A stretch of DNA of 64,000 nt from Alteromonas abrolhosensis (GTDB lineage: Bacteria > Pseudomonadota > Gammaproteobacteria > Enterobacterales > Alteromonadaceae), in the NCBI RefSeq assembly GCF_001953635.1, contig NZ_MEJH01000012.1:60413-124412 (forward strand), read 5' to 3'. Below the pieces are notes generated by a model, which saw only the letters and a list, made by a program, of their open reading frames with translations, did no database searches and was not told the origin of the DNA. The position numbers and the translations under genes were made by a program. Numbering within the stretch: position 1 is the first letter of the stretch; each line of letters begins with the position of its first letter. Below are positions 16,571-24,214 of this stretch, one piece after another.

Positions 16571-17544
16571 TTAACCGCCACGCCCCAAGGGTAACGCCCC
16601 ACTTTTACCGTATGCTCTACGTTTAACGTGTGGGTATTGATGACAGAAACATCACCGCTCACACCGTTAGTGGTCAGCAATAAAGACTGATCTTGATTAA
16701 ACGCTAATTGCCACACTCGTCGCCCAACCAAAATGTAGTCTTCCACTTCAAAGGTATCGGTATTGATGACCGCTATGCGATTCGCTGGGCCAAGCGCCAC
16801 GAAGGCGTAGGGCTTATCTTTCATAAGCACAATACCCACTGGCTGAACCTTGTCGCGATAAACGCCTTTAATAGCAAAGGAAAGGGTCTTCACTTTTTGC
16901 TTAGTAGCAGTATCGAAAATACTGACGGTGCCACCTATTTCCGAGCTTACCCAAAGGTACTTGTCATCTCTGGTAAAGTGAGCATCTCTGGGTCTTGCAT
17001 CAACCAAGCTATTTGCAATATTTTCATGCGTTTTGGTATCTATCCAGTGCACCATGTTAGTGGTTTCTGATGTGACGACCATCATGCTGCCGTCGTGACT
17101 CACAGCCAGCCCCTCAGGCTCTACGCCCACATCTATCTGAGAAATGACCTGAGCCGTTGGAATGTCGATAACGGTAAGAAGGGCATCGTCTTCATTAGCT
17201 GTGTAAATAGTGGTGCCGTTAGGATGTAATGCTATGGTTTCAGGATCTGCACCTGAGGGAAGATCGCCTACGATCGAATGGGTAGACAAATCCATAATTT
17301 GAATGCGATCAGCATCAGAGGCACAGATATACGCGTGGGACTGGTCTGCACTTAAAATAAACCCTCGGGGTCGCTCTCCAACCTCGATAGTTTCAACCAC
17401 ATCAAATGTTGTCATATCAATGACAGATAGCGTGTTGTCTTTTTCGTTAGTGACATACGCCTGAGGAAGTGCAAAGGCTTGAGGAACTGCTAAGGCAAAG
17501 GTTGCCATTAAACTGCCAAGCAAGAGTGCAAAGCGATAGCTCAT
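16561..17544 (-). CDS. Periplasmic YVTN-type beta-propeller protein of the PQQ-linked operon
   Basis: 327 residues with a signal peptide (LLGSLMATFALAVPQAFA) and about seven repeats of the YVTN type (AYVTNEKDNTLSVIDMTT, AYICASDADRIQIMDLST, IYTANEDDALLTVIDIPT, TTNGVSGDVSVINTHT). It likely folds as a seven-bladed propeller in the periplasm. Homologues are reported beside PQQ-dependent dehydrogenases with ABC components, where function is not settled. It overlaps the preceding gene by 4 bases and the ATPase by 10. Confidence 0.92.
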   Translation of the reverse strand: MSYRFALLLGSLMATFALAVPQAFALPQAYVTNEKDNTLSVIDMTTFDVVETIEVGERPRGFILSADQSHAYICASDADRIQIMDLSTHSIVGDLPSGADPETIALHPNGTTIYTANEDDALLTVIDIPTAQVISQIDVGVEPEGLAVSHDGSMMVVTSETTNMVHWIDTKTHENIANSLVDARPRDAHFTRDDKYLWVSSEIGGTVSIFDTATKQKVKTLSFAIKGVYRDKVQPVGIVLMKDKPYAFVALGPANRIAVINTDTFEVEDYILVGRRVWQLAFNQDQSLLLTTNGVSGDVSVINTHTLNVEHTVKVGRYPWGVAVKWK

Positions 17545-18890
17545 AACTTGTCCTTACAGGTAGTGTGTGTTGCGCCTAATGTGTCCAGTTCGTTGGTTTG
17601 GTGTAGAAAGCCTTCAAGGGGCGCATGAGTCACCAGTGCGTCTTCGTGGGCCAGCGCAATAGGCTGACGAAATTGGTGGGTGTAGGGGCGAATAGAAAGG
17701 GGACGACCTTTATAGGCACCCAGCGTATAGTGGTCGCTAAGCAAGGTTTTAAGTATTCCCTGCTGCGTTAAATCGCTTCCTTGCTGCGCAGTATTTGCCA
17801 CCGCCGTTACCGCAAGATACGCGGCGAAGTCGACTTCATTCATGTGTCTGTTAAACCCGTCGTTAAAACGGCTTTGAAGCTGACGGGCGCCCCATTGTTC
17901 GTGGGTAAAATGCCAACCTAGCGCTTTCAGGCCGGCAGCGCCTACCACAGGTACGGGATAATAGGTGTTAAAGGGTAGGCTATACGCGAATTGCGCCGCG
18001 CTATCGGCGGTAAAAACAGCCTGATAGTTTTCTGTTGTTCGTGTAAATTGAGGAATTTCAGCAAAGGCAGCCCTGCGTAAATCAAAACTGTCCTGCCACT
18101 GTTTAGTTTCAACAAGTGAAAGCTTAAATTTTTTAGCGCTGCGTTTAAACGCGGCTAGGTATGCAGTATCGTCAGCGGTTTTTCCGTAAACTGCAAATAT
18201 CTCGTCAATACGCTTAGTGCGAAACCACTGGGCTAGCGCGTCGGCTTTCATCTGATAACTGGGGATTGTATGAAACAAGGGTAGGCGACATGAATTCTGT
18301 CTAAGTAAATCATCGCTATTAGCTACGTTAAAAAATACGGCATTAGGAAGCGTGCTTTGAATAGTGGTAATCAACTGCTCAATTGAGGCAGCCTTTACCT
18401 CATCACTGCTTTGCATATCCAGTAGAACAATAGGTGCAATATCGCCTTGCTGATTGCTGCTTATTTCTTTGTGATTTGCTTTAGCACTTGAACCAGAGTG
18501 CTTACGTGTTTTAGCTAAAGAAGCTTGCAGTTCGCCGATAGAAGGCACACTGATTTCAGTTAACTCAAACTGATAACCAAGAAATTTTCCCGTGATATTG
18601 GCATCCTTTATCGCCACACTTGCGCCAGCTGTCCCCTCATTGCTGGGGGACTTCAAATAGTCTGGTGTGCCTGGTGGAGATGTGCCCGCAACTTTTATGT
18701 AAATGACCACAATAGTGGCAAAAGAGGCCTGTGGTGCAGCTTGTTGAGCCTGTGAAGATTGCGCTTCATTAAATGCGAGCGCGCTGTTTAAAAACGACAA
18801 CAGAACGCAACAAAAAAGTGACGCTACACATTTTTGATAGCTCTTATCGGTTAATCGTCCTTCAACCGTCTTTATTAAACCCTTTGCCAT
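17541..18890 (-). CDS. Type I periplasmic substrate-binding protein, PQQ-alcohol dehydrogenase system
   Basis: 449 residues. Signal peptide about 22-40 (ASLFCCVLLSFLNSALA), then a branched-chain-amino-acid-receptor-like fold (PIVLLDMQSSDEVKAASIEQLI, FHTIPSYQMKADALAQWF, YQAVFTADSAAQFAYSLPF). A Gln/Ala-rich linker follows the signal. It resembles the binding proteins that accompany ABC-2 type systems near PQQ dehydrogenases. A binding protein is normal for importers but not for ABC-2 exporters, so it may act as a sensor or partner. First gene of the operon; the palindrome at 18974-18989 is 84 bases upstream. Confidence 0.88.
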   Translation of the reverse strand: MAKGLIKTVEGRLTDKSYQKCVASLFCCVLLSFLNSALAFNEAQSSQAQQAAPQASFATIVVIYIKVAGTSPPGTPDYLKSPSNEGTAGASVAIKDANITGKFLGYQFELTEISVPSIGELQASLAKTRKHSGSSAKANHKEISSNQQGDIAPIVLLDMQSSDEVKAASIEQLITTIQSTLPNAVFFNVANSDDLLRQNSCRLPLFHTIPSYQMKADALAQWFRTKRIDEIFAVYGKTADDTAYLAAFKRSAKKFKLSLVETKQWQDSFDLRRAAFAEIPQFTRTTENYQAVFTADSAAQFAYSLPFNTYYPVPVVGAAGLKALGWHFTHEQWGARQLQSRFNDGFNRHMNEVDFAAYLAVTAVANTAQQGSDLTQQGILKTLLSDHYTLGAYKGRPLSIRPYTHQFRQPIALAHEDALVTHAPLEGFLHQTNELDTLGATHTTCKDKL

Positions 18891-18973
18891 TTACCACCCC
18901 GAGCTCAGCTGCATGCTTTTGCTGATTTCTGCTTGTCTGACATAAGGGTATATGGCAATTTTCCCGAAGAACA

Positions 18974-18989
18974 TCCTCCTAAAGGAGGA
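18974..18989. promoter_or_regulatory. PQQ-island palindrome, copy 3, shared by two divergent promoters
   Basis: TCCTCC-TAAA-GGAGGA midway in the 184-base gap between the ABC operon (start 18890) and the XoxJ-like gene (start 19075). On the minus strand TATACC (18952-18947) follows after 21 bases; on the plus strand TATGCT (19038-19043) follows after 48. One site may therefore serve both units. Confidence 0.72.
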
Positions 18990-19074
18990 ATGCTATGGCG
19001 CTAAAGTAGCATTAGTAAAATCACGCTAACCCCTTAGTATGCTTACGAAGTTCGATTGAATAAGTGGGTAAGCT

Positions 19075-19983
19075 GTGCAGTTAGTTAAACCTTTTCGAGT
19101 TATTTTCATTTTACTCTGCCTGATAACGGTTTCTGCGCTTTCTGCGTTCGTGCAAGCAAGATCGTTAGACGATATTAAAGACAGCGGTTTAATTAGAATT
19201 GCGGTGTACACCGACTATCCTCCATTTTCATTTTTTGAAAACGACAGCCCCACAGGTATTGATATTGATATCGCCCGTGAAATCGCGAGCGCCCTTGGTG
19301 TTGAGCTAGAACTGATATGGATGACACCAGGTGAAACGACAGAGGACGATTTCAGAAATTACCTATGGAAGGGCCATATAATTCACCGCATTAAGGCCGA
19401 TGTGATGATGCGCGCGCCTTACGACCCAAGCTTTTCTCAAAAACGTGACGACGTGGGCTTGTTGGTTAATGAGCTCGTTCATATGTTTGCCCCCTATCAG
19501 CGTGAAAGCTGGCAAATCATTCACAACACGCACACCTTGCCCGAAGTGGAAACCATGGGCATGTTTCAGTATCACACGATTGGTGCGGAAATAGACAGTA
19601 TCCCCCACTTCTACTTAACGTCAGCGTTTGGCGGCCGATTGCGAGAAAAAACATCGCACTATGGTTCAAACGCAGAAGCGATTGACGCAATGAAAGCGGG
19701 AACCGTCGAAGCGGTAATGGGATTGCGCTCGCAAATATCCTACCTCAGTCAGTTTGTTGATAATGAGCAATATCGCCTTGCAAGCAACGCGTTTCCGCTC
19801 ATTGGAAAGCAAAAGTGGGACATAGGACTTGCTGTTCATACTAATTATCGCGCGCTTGGCTATGAAATTGGTGATGTAATTACGCGAATGGTGGTAGAGG
19901 GTGATATGCAACGGTTATTTGAGAAATACAAAACCATTTATGAGATGCCGCCCTATTTTGCGGGGCAAGAGCTTTCAGAATAA
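19075..19983 (+). CDS. MoxJ/XoxJ-like periplasmic solute-binding protein
   Basis: 302 residues from a GTG. Signal peptide (VIFILLCLITVSALSAFVQA) then a family-3 solute-binding fold (LIRIAVYTDYPPFSFFENDSPTGIDIDIAREIASALG). Proteins of this type (MoxJ/XoxJ) accompany PQQ methanol/alcohol dehydrogenases and are thought to help dehydrogenase maturation rather than amino-acid transport. The start is not certain because the Shine-Dalgarno (GTGGG, 19065 area) is weak. It lies just upstream of the dehydrogenase and is divergent from the ABC operon. Confidence 0.85.
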   Translation: MQLVKPFRVIFILLCLITVSALSAFVQARSLDDIKDSGLIRIAVYTDYPPFSFFENDSPTGIDIDIAREIASALGVELELIWMTPGETTEDDFRNYLWKGHIIHRIKADVMMRAPYDPSFSQKRDDVGLLVNELVHMFAPYQRESWQIIHNTHTLPEVETMGMFQYHTIGAEIDSIPHFYLTSAFGGRLREKTSHYGSNAEAIDAMKAGTVEAVMGLRSQISYLSQFVDNEQYRLASNAFPLIGKQKWDIGLAVHTNYRALGYEIGDVITRMVVEGDMQRLFEKYKTIYEMPPYFAGQELSE

Positions 19984-20150
19984 GCGCACTCTGAACAATA
20001 GCGTTCAGAACGAAAGTACTTTAGGCAATACTTCTGTGGCCATCAGCTTTATTATCTTAAGCACTGCTATCAGTATTGGAAGAACGCATTACTTTAAAAA
20101 GACGTGAAAGCGTAAAGGTGTTAAACAAAAGGGAAAATAGCCCTTCATTC

Positions 20151-20168
20151 CTCCTCCTAAAGGAGGAG
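20151..20168 (+). promoter_or_regulatory. PQQ-island palindrome, copy 4 (PQQ alcohol dehydrogenase promoter)
   Basis: The best copy: a perfect 8+2+8 palindrome, CTCCTCCT-AA-AGGAGGAG. A CCCCCTAGC-TATGCT core (TATGCT at 20213-20218) follows the inner GGAGGA by 45 bases, giving a leader of about 50 bases to the ATG at 20278. Confidence 0.78.
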
Positions 20169-20277
20169 TCAAATCACTCCGCTGTTGCATAGGCATCGAC
20201 ATCCCCCCTAGCTATGCTAATCCTAACGAATAGTCTGAAACAGACCATTTATGGCCTACATGCAACTAGGAACCGTT

Positions 20278-22065
20278 ATGAATAATAATATGCCAATTAA
20301 AAAACTTGCCCTATCTATGCTGGTTTGTGCAAGTGCGTTAACTCCTGTCCATGCTGTTGTCACCGACAAAGATATTCAAAATGACCACGTTACCACTGAC
20401 GACGTAGTGACGTATGGAATGGGCTTGAAAGCTCAGCGCTATAGCCCGTTAACCGCCATTAACCGCGATACAGTAGAAGAAGTACGTCCTGTGTGGGCGT
20501 TTTCATTAGGTGGTGAAAAGCAGCGGGGTCAAGAATCGCAGCCTCTGGTAAAAGATGGCGTGATGTATGTAACCGGATCTTACTCTCGTGTGTGGGCCAT
20601 TGATGCGAGAACTGGTGAAGAGCTATGGCAATATGAGGCGCGTTTGCCCGACGGCATTATGCCTTGCTGTGACGTGATAAACCGTGGCGTTGCGCTTTAC
20701 GATAATCTGGTCATATTTGGCACCTTGGACGCCAAGCTAGTAGCACTGGATAAAGACACGGGCAAAACCGTTTGGAAGAAAAAGGTTGAAGACTATCGAG
20801 CGGGCTACGCCATTACTGCAGCGCCTATTGTAGTTGACGGAAAAGTCATTACAGGCATCTCCGGTGGTGAGTTCGGGATCGTCGGTAAAGTGTATGCTTA
20901 CGACGCGAAGTCTGGCAAACAGCTATGGGTTAGACCTACCGTTGAAGGGCACATGGGGTACTTATGGAAAGACGGTAAGAAAACCGAAAATGGAATTTCA
21001 GGCGGCGCGCCAGGTAAAACATGGCCTGCTGATTTATGGAAAACCGGTGGTGCAGCAACGTGGCTAGGTGGTACTTACGACTCAGATACGGGCTTGCTAT
21101 TCTTCGGTACGGGTAACCCTGCACCGTGGAACTCTCACCTACGTCCGGGCGATAACTACTTCTCGTCGTCGCGCTTAGCTATCGACCCTAATACAGGAAA
21201 AATTGTGTGGCACTTCCAAACCACGCCACACGATGGCTGGGACTTCGATGGCGTAAACGAGCTTATCTCGTTTGACTACCAGGAAAACGGCAAGACAGTG
21301 AAAGCGGCGGCTACCGCCGACAGAAACGGCTTTTTCTACGTCCTTAACCGCGAAAACGGTGACTTCATTCGCGGCTTCCCGTTCGTTGACAAATTGAACT
21401 GGGCAAAGGGGCTGGATGAAAAAGGTCGACCTATCTACATTGAAGAAAATCGCCCAGGAAGCCCAGCGCAATCAGCTGATGGTAAACAAGGCGCACAGGT
21501 TGTCGCTCGCCCTGCGTTCTTAGGTGGTAAAAACTGGATGCCAATGGCCTATTCAAAGGATACTGAACTCTTCTATGTGCCTTCAAATGAATGGGAAATG
21601 GATATCTGGAACGAGCCTACCTCTTACAAGAAAGGTGCAGCGTACCTAGGTGCTGGTTTCACCATCAAATCAGTGAATGAGGACTTTATCGGCGTACTTA
21701 AAGCGATTGACCCTAAAACAGGTAAAACCGTTTGGCGCTACAACAACTTCTCTCCACTTTGGGGCGGCGTGTTAACCACAGGTGGTGGTTTGGTTTGGAC
21801 CGGTAACCCTGAAGGTTATCTGATGGCCTTTGACGACAAAACCGGCGAAATGGTTTACAAGTTCCAAACTGGCTCAGGTATTGTTGGCTCTCCAGTGACA
21901 TGGGAGATGGATGGTGAGCAGTACATCTCTGTACTATCAGGATGGGGCGGCGCAGTGCCATTATGGGGCGGTGAAGTTGCTAAACGTGTGAAGCACTTCA
22001 ACCAAGGCGGCACCGTGTGGACGTTTAAATTGCCGAAGCGCTATCAGCAGGTGGCAAAAAACTAA
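20278..22065 (+). CDS. PQQ-dependent alcohol dehydrogenase with lanthanide-type active site
   Basis: 595 residues from the ATG at 20278 (AGGA nine bases upstream; signal peptide ends PVHA). Quinoprotein propeller with tryptophan-docking repeats ([32 protein letters not shown]). The vicinal disulfide is C130-C131. Metal/PQQ ligands: E198 (SGGEFG), N280 (GTGNPAPWN), catalytic D322 and, two residues on, D324 (WDFDGVNE). The extra Asp is the established marker of lanthanide-dependent enzymes (XoxF, ExaF, PedH); calcium enzymes have Ala or Ser there. Predicted periplasmic oxidation of primary alcohols, electrons going to the cytochrome c at 22380. Substrate range cannot be read from sequence. Confidence 0.95.
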   Translation: MNNNMPIKKLALSMLVCASALTPVHAVVTDKDIQNDHVTTDDVVTYGMGLKAQRYSPLTAINRDTVEEVRPVWAFSLGGEKQRGQESQPLVKDGVMYVTGSYSRVWAIDARTGEELWQYEARLPDGIMPCCDVINRGVALYDNLVIFGTLDAKLVALDKDTGKTVWKKKVEDYRAGYAITAAPIVVDGKVITGISGGEFGIVGKVYAYDAKSGKQLWVRPTVEGHMGYLWKDGKKTENGISGGAPGKTWPADLWKTGGAATWLGGTYDSDTGLLFFGTGNPAPWNSHLRPGDNYFSSSRLAIDPNTGKIVWHFQTTPHDGWDFDGVNELISFDYQENGKTVKAAATADRNGFFYVLNRENGDFIRGFPFVDKLNWAKGLDEKGRPIYIEENRPGSPAQSADGKQGAQVVARPAFLGGKNWMPMAYSKDTELFYVPSNEWEMDIWNEPTSYKKGAAYLGAGFTIKSVNEDFIGVLKAIDPKTGKTVWRYNNFSPLWGGVLTTGGGLVWTGNPEGYLMAFDDKTGEMVYKFQTGSGIVGSPVTWEMDGEQYISVLSGWGGAVPLWGGEVAKRVKHFNQGGTVWTFKLPKRYQQVAKN

Positions 22066-22095
22066 CATTCCCAAGCGTAAAACACTGATAATTGC

Positions 22096-22127
22096 ATGGC
22101 CAGCGCTAACGTGCGCTGGCCATTTTA
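22096..22127 (+). terminator. Intrinsic terminator after the alcohol dehydrogenase gene
   Basis: Perfect 11-bp stem (ATGGCCAGCGC with GCGCTGGCCAT), 6-nt loop, then a TTTTATT tract. Confidence 0.9.
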
Positions 22128-22280
22128 TTCATCGCCTTTTTCCGCTATTTACGTACTTCGCAGCATAAAGAAGGCGAGTTTTACACCACTTTCATCAGCG
22201 TCAATTTCGATGCTGAATATACCGTCACCATTTGAAGCAACAAATGTAAGCCAAACGCTTTTCAGTGGCTATCAATGTGG

Positions 22281-22297
22281 CCTCCTACCAAAGGAGG
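22281..22297 (+). promoter_or_regulatory. PQQ-island palindrome, copy 5 (cytochrome c promoter)
   Basis: CCTCCT-ACCAA-AGGAGG (long-spacer form). TATACT (22343-22348) follows the GGAGGA by 44 bases, matching the dehydrogenase and XoxJ promoters. Together with the terminator at 22096-22127 this accounts for the 314-base gap between dehydrogenase and cytochrome genes. Confidence 0.72.
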
Positions 22298-22379
22298 AGC
22301 CTTTCAAAACCAAAGTAGAGTTACCCCTTATTTCCTCGTAAGTATACTTAATCCATAGTCTTTCGAGGATGTATGAATT

Positions 22380-22877
22380 ATGAAAACAAAAATATCGATG
22401 TTGTTTGCTGCACTCGTGGTAACGGGCTTTTCTAGCCACGTGCTAGCACACGGAAATGTTATCCCTCAAGGAGCAGATAGCTCTGCTATGCCGCCAATTA
22501 CTGATGGCGATGAGTCTGAAAATGGCTGGGTATTTACCAACCCTTACCGAAGCCTAGACGACGATACCAAAACAAAAGTTATCAAATTTGGTGAATCAGC
22601 TTATGCAAATAATTGTGCTGGCTGTCACGGCTTGCACGCGCAATCAGGTGGAATCAACCCAGATCTTCGCGAACTGGATCCAGAGAGCATTGAAGACGAC
22701 GAATGGTTTGTTGAGCGCTTGCGGTTTGGCTCGGCGAAAGGCATGCCCGCACTTGGCGGTATCCCTGAAGGACAAACCGATCCTATCTTAGACCAAGAGA
22801 CACTGTGGGCTATAAAAACTTACGTTGAAGCGCGTCGCGTTGTTGCCATTGAAGAGGGTGAAATCGAAGCCGATTAG
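22380..22877 (+). CDS. Periplasmic cytochrome c (c-550, PedF/ExaB-like)
   Basis: 165 residues. The signal peptide ends near VLAH (residue 24). A single haem motif C79-A-G-C82-H83 and a likely axial Met in GSAKGMPALGG show a class I cytochrome c. Such cytochromes take electrons from PQQ alcohol dehydrogenases and pass them to the terminal oxidase. It has its own promoter and palindrome, so it is co-regulated with, but not transcribed from, the dehydrogenase. Acidic N- and C-terminal tails are noticeable. Confidence 0.93.
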   Translation: MKTKISMLFAALVVTGFSSHVLAHGNVIPQGADSSAMPPITDGDESENGWVFTNPYRSLDDDTKTKVIKFGESAYANNCAGCHGLHAQSGGINPDLRELDPESIEDDEWFVERLRFGSAKGMPALGGIPEGQTDPILDQETLWAIKTYVEARRVVAIEEGEIEAD

Positions 22878-22880
22878 GGT

Positions 22881-22900
22881 GGCGTTAATTACGCCTTTTT
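22881..22900 (+). terminator. Intrinsic terminator after the cytochrome c gene
   Basis: GGCGT / ACGCC stem with five T at 22896-22900, starting three bases after the stop. A second GC-rich hairpin (22902-22930) ending in TTTT follows. Confidence 0.85.
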
Positions 22901-23017
22901 CGCCGGGTTAACGTCGAGTTGCCCGGTGCTTTTCTTTATCCCGTTCTCCTTCATCGCTCTAATCTTTCTGCTAAGCAACGTTTGCTATCCTACTGCGTCT
23001 AACAAAGCGTCACTTCA

Positions 23018-23950
23018 TCACACCAGCTGTAATTTACTTAATACGCCAAAAGCAAGGGCAGTTATAGGCAGCGACGCTAATGTGCTCACGGCGATAATGC
23101 TCGCGGCGAGACGGTAATCCCCACCTAAGTTTCTCACCATGACGTAGCTTGCCGCCGCGGTTGGTGAAATTGACAGAAGTAAAACGATGCCCAGCTCCAT
23201 CCCTCTAAAGCCAAAAGCGTAGGCAAGAGCAACCAGTACAGTTGGATAAATCACGCATTTACTTGTTGTGCTAAGGACGATATTGAACCAATCACTGGAA
23301 AAAGAGCGGAACTGCAATGAAGCGCCTGTACAAATAAGTGCAAGCGGCAGAGTCAGTTGAGCGAAATATTCACCAGTTTTAATTATGGTGGTAGGTAGTT
23401 GCCACTCAAAATAAGAAAAAGGTAGCGCCGCTGCGATAGCTAGAATTAATGGGTTTTTCGCCATCCCTGTAACCTGTCCTAGTAAAGAGCGCGACGCACC
23501 TTGATAGTAATTAAGGACAAATACAGATAACACGTTAAACAACATGGTGACACATCCCATGTAAACAGAGGCTACAGCAAGCCCTTCTTGCCCATAGGTA
23601 TTGGCACAATAGGCTAAGCCAATAATGCCCATATTGGCCCGAAAGCCGCCTTGAACCACAACACCTCTTGCATTGTAAGGCTTCACCGCGAAATGGGAGA
23701 AAATCATTAACCCCGTGAAAACCACAAGGGTACCAACTATACCCACGCTTATAAGCGTGAAGTTAGCTGCTTTAGAAAAATCAGCTCGTGCTATTGATAA
23801 AAATAAAAGGGCGGGAAGCGCTACGTTAAATACCAGTTTAGAGCCTGCTTCAATAAACCCCTCATTGAGCCATTTAATTCGAAAAAATAGCCACCCCATT
23901 AATAGAAGGATTAAAACAGGAATAAGCGTGCTGGTAATAAAACTAAGCAT
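23018..23950 (-). CDS. AEC (auxin efflux carrier) family transporter
   Basis: 310 residues from the ATG at 23950 (a TTG at 23995 would add 15 residues, without better signals). About ten hydrophobic helices; the opening LIPVLILLLMGWLFFRIKWLNEGFIEAGSKLVFNVALPALLF and the closing PTAAASYVMVRNLGGDYRLAASIIAVSTLASLPI are typical of AEC permeases. Organic-acid or related anion transport is the family trend; the substrate is not predictable. It converges on the cytochrome gene and marks the end of the PQQ island. Confidence 0.88.
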   Translation of the reverse strand: MLSFITSTLIPVLILLLMGWLFFRIKWLNEGFIEAGSKLVFNVALPALLFLSIARADFSKAANFTLISVGIVGTLVVFTGLMIFSHFAVKPYNARGVVVQGGFRANMGIIGLAYCANTYGQEGLAVASVYMGCVTMLFNVLSVFVLNYYQGASRSLLGQVTGMAKNPLILAIAAALPFSYFEWQLPTTIIKTGEYFAQLTLPLALICTGASLQFRSFSSDWFNIVLSTTSKCVIYPTVLVALAYAFGFRGMELGIVLLLSISPTAAASYVMVRNLGGDYRLAASIIAVSTLASLPITALAFGVLSKLQLV

Positions 23951-24214
23951 AAAAATACGTAAGCCTTCACGTGTGTATTTCAAAAAAAGCAACAAATTGC
24001 CGCATTGGGATAAGCAGGTATCACAACTTCAACCGCTTAATCTCCTAGATAAAGGCAACGAAAAAAGGTAAAACAAGCACTATTGCGAACATAGATCAAT
24101 TTAACCTATTCACAAACGGTTTTGATAAGCGTAACTTAATATTTATGTAAGCGAGGGTCGTCAATGCCGGTACTACCCCCGTGTTCAAAAGCCCCTATTC
24201 GAAAGAATTGATGT

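Noticed and set aside
19990..20009. Terminator after the XoxJ-like gene
   Set aside because: A clean TCTGAAC/GTTCAGA hairpin exists but has no T-tract in either direction.
22096..22341. 81-residue ORF between dehydrogenase and cytochrome c
   Set aside because: It begins in the terminator stem and spans the operator and promoter.
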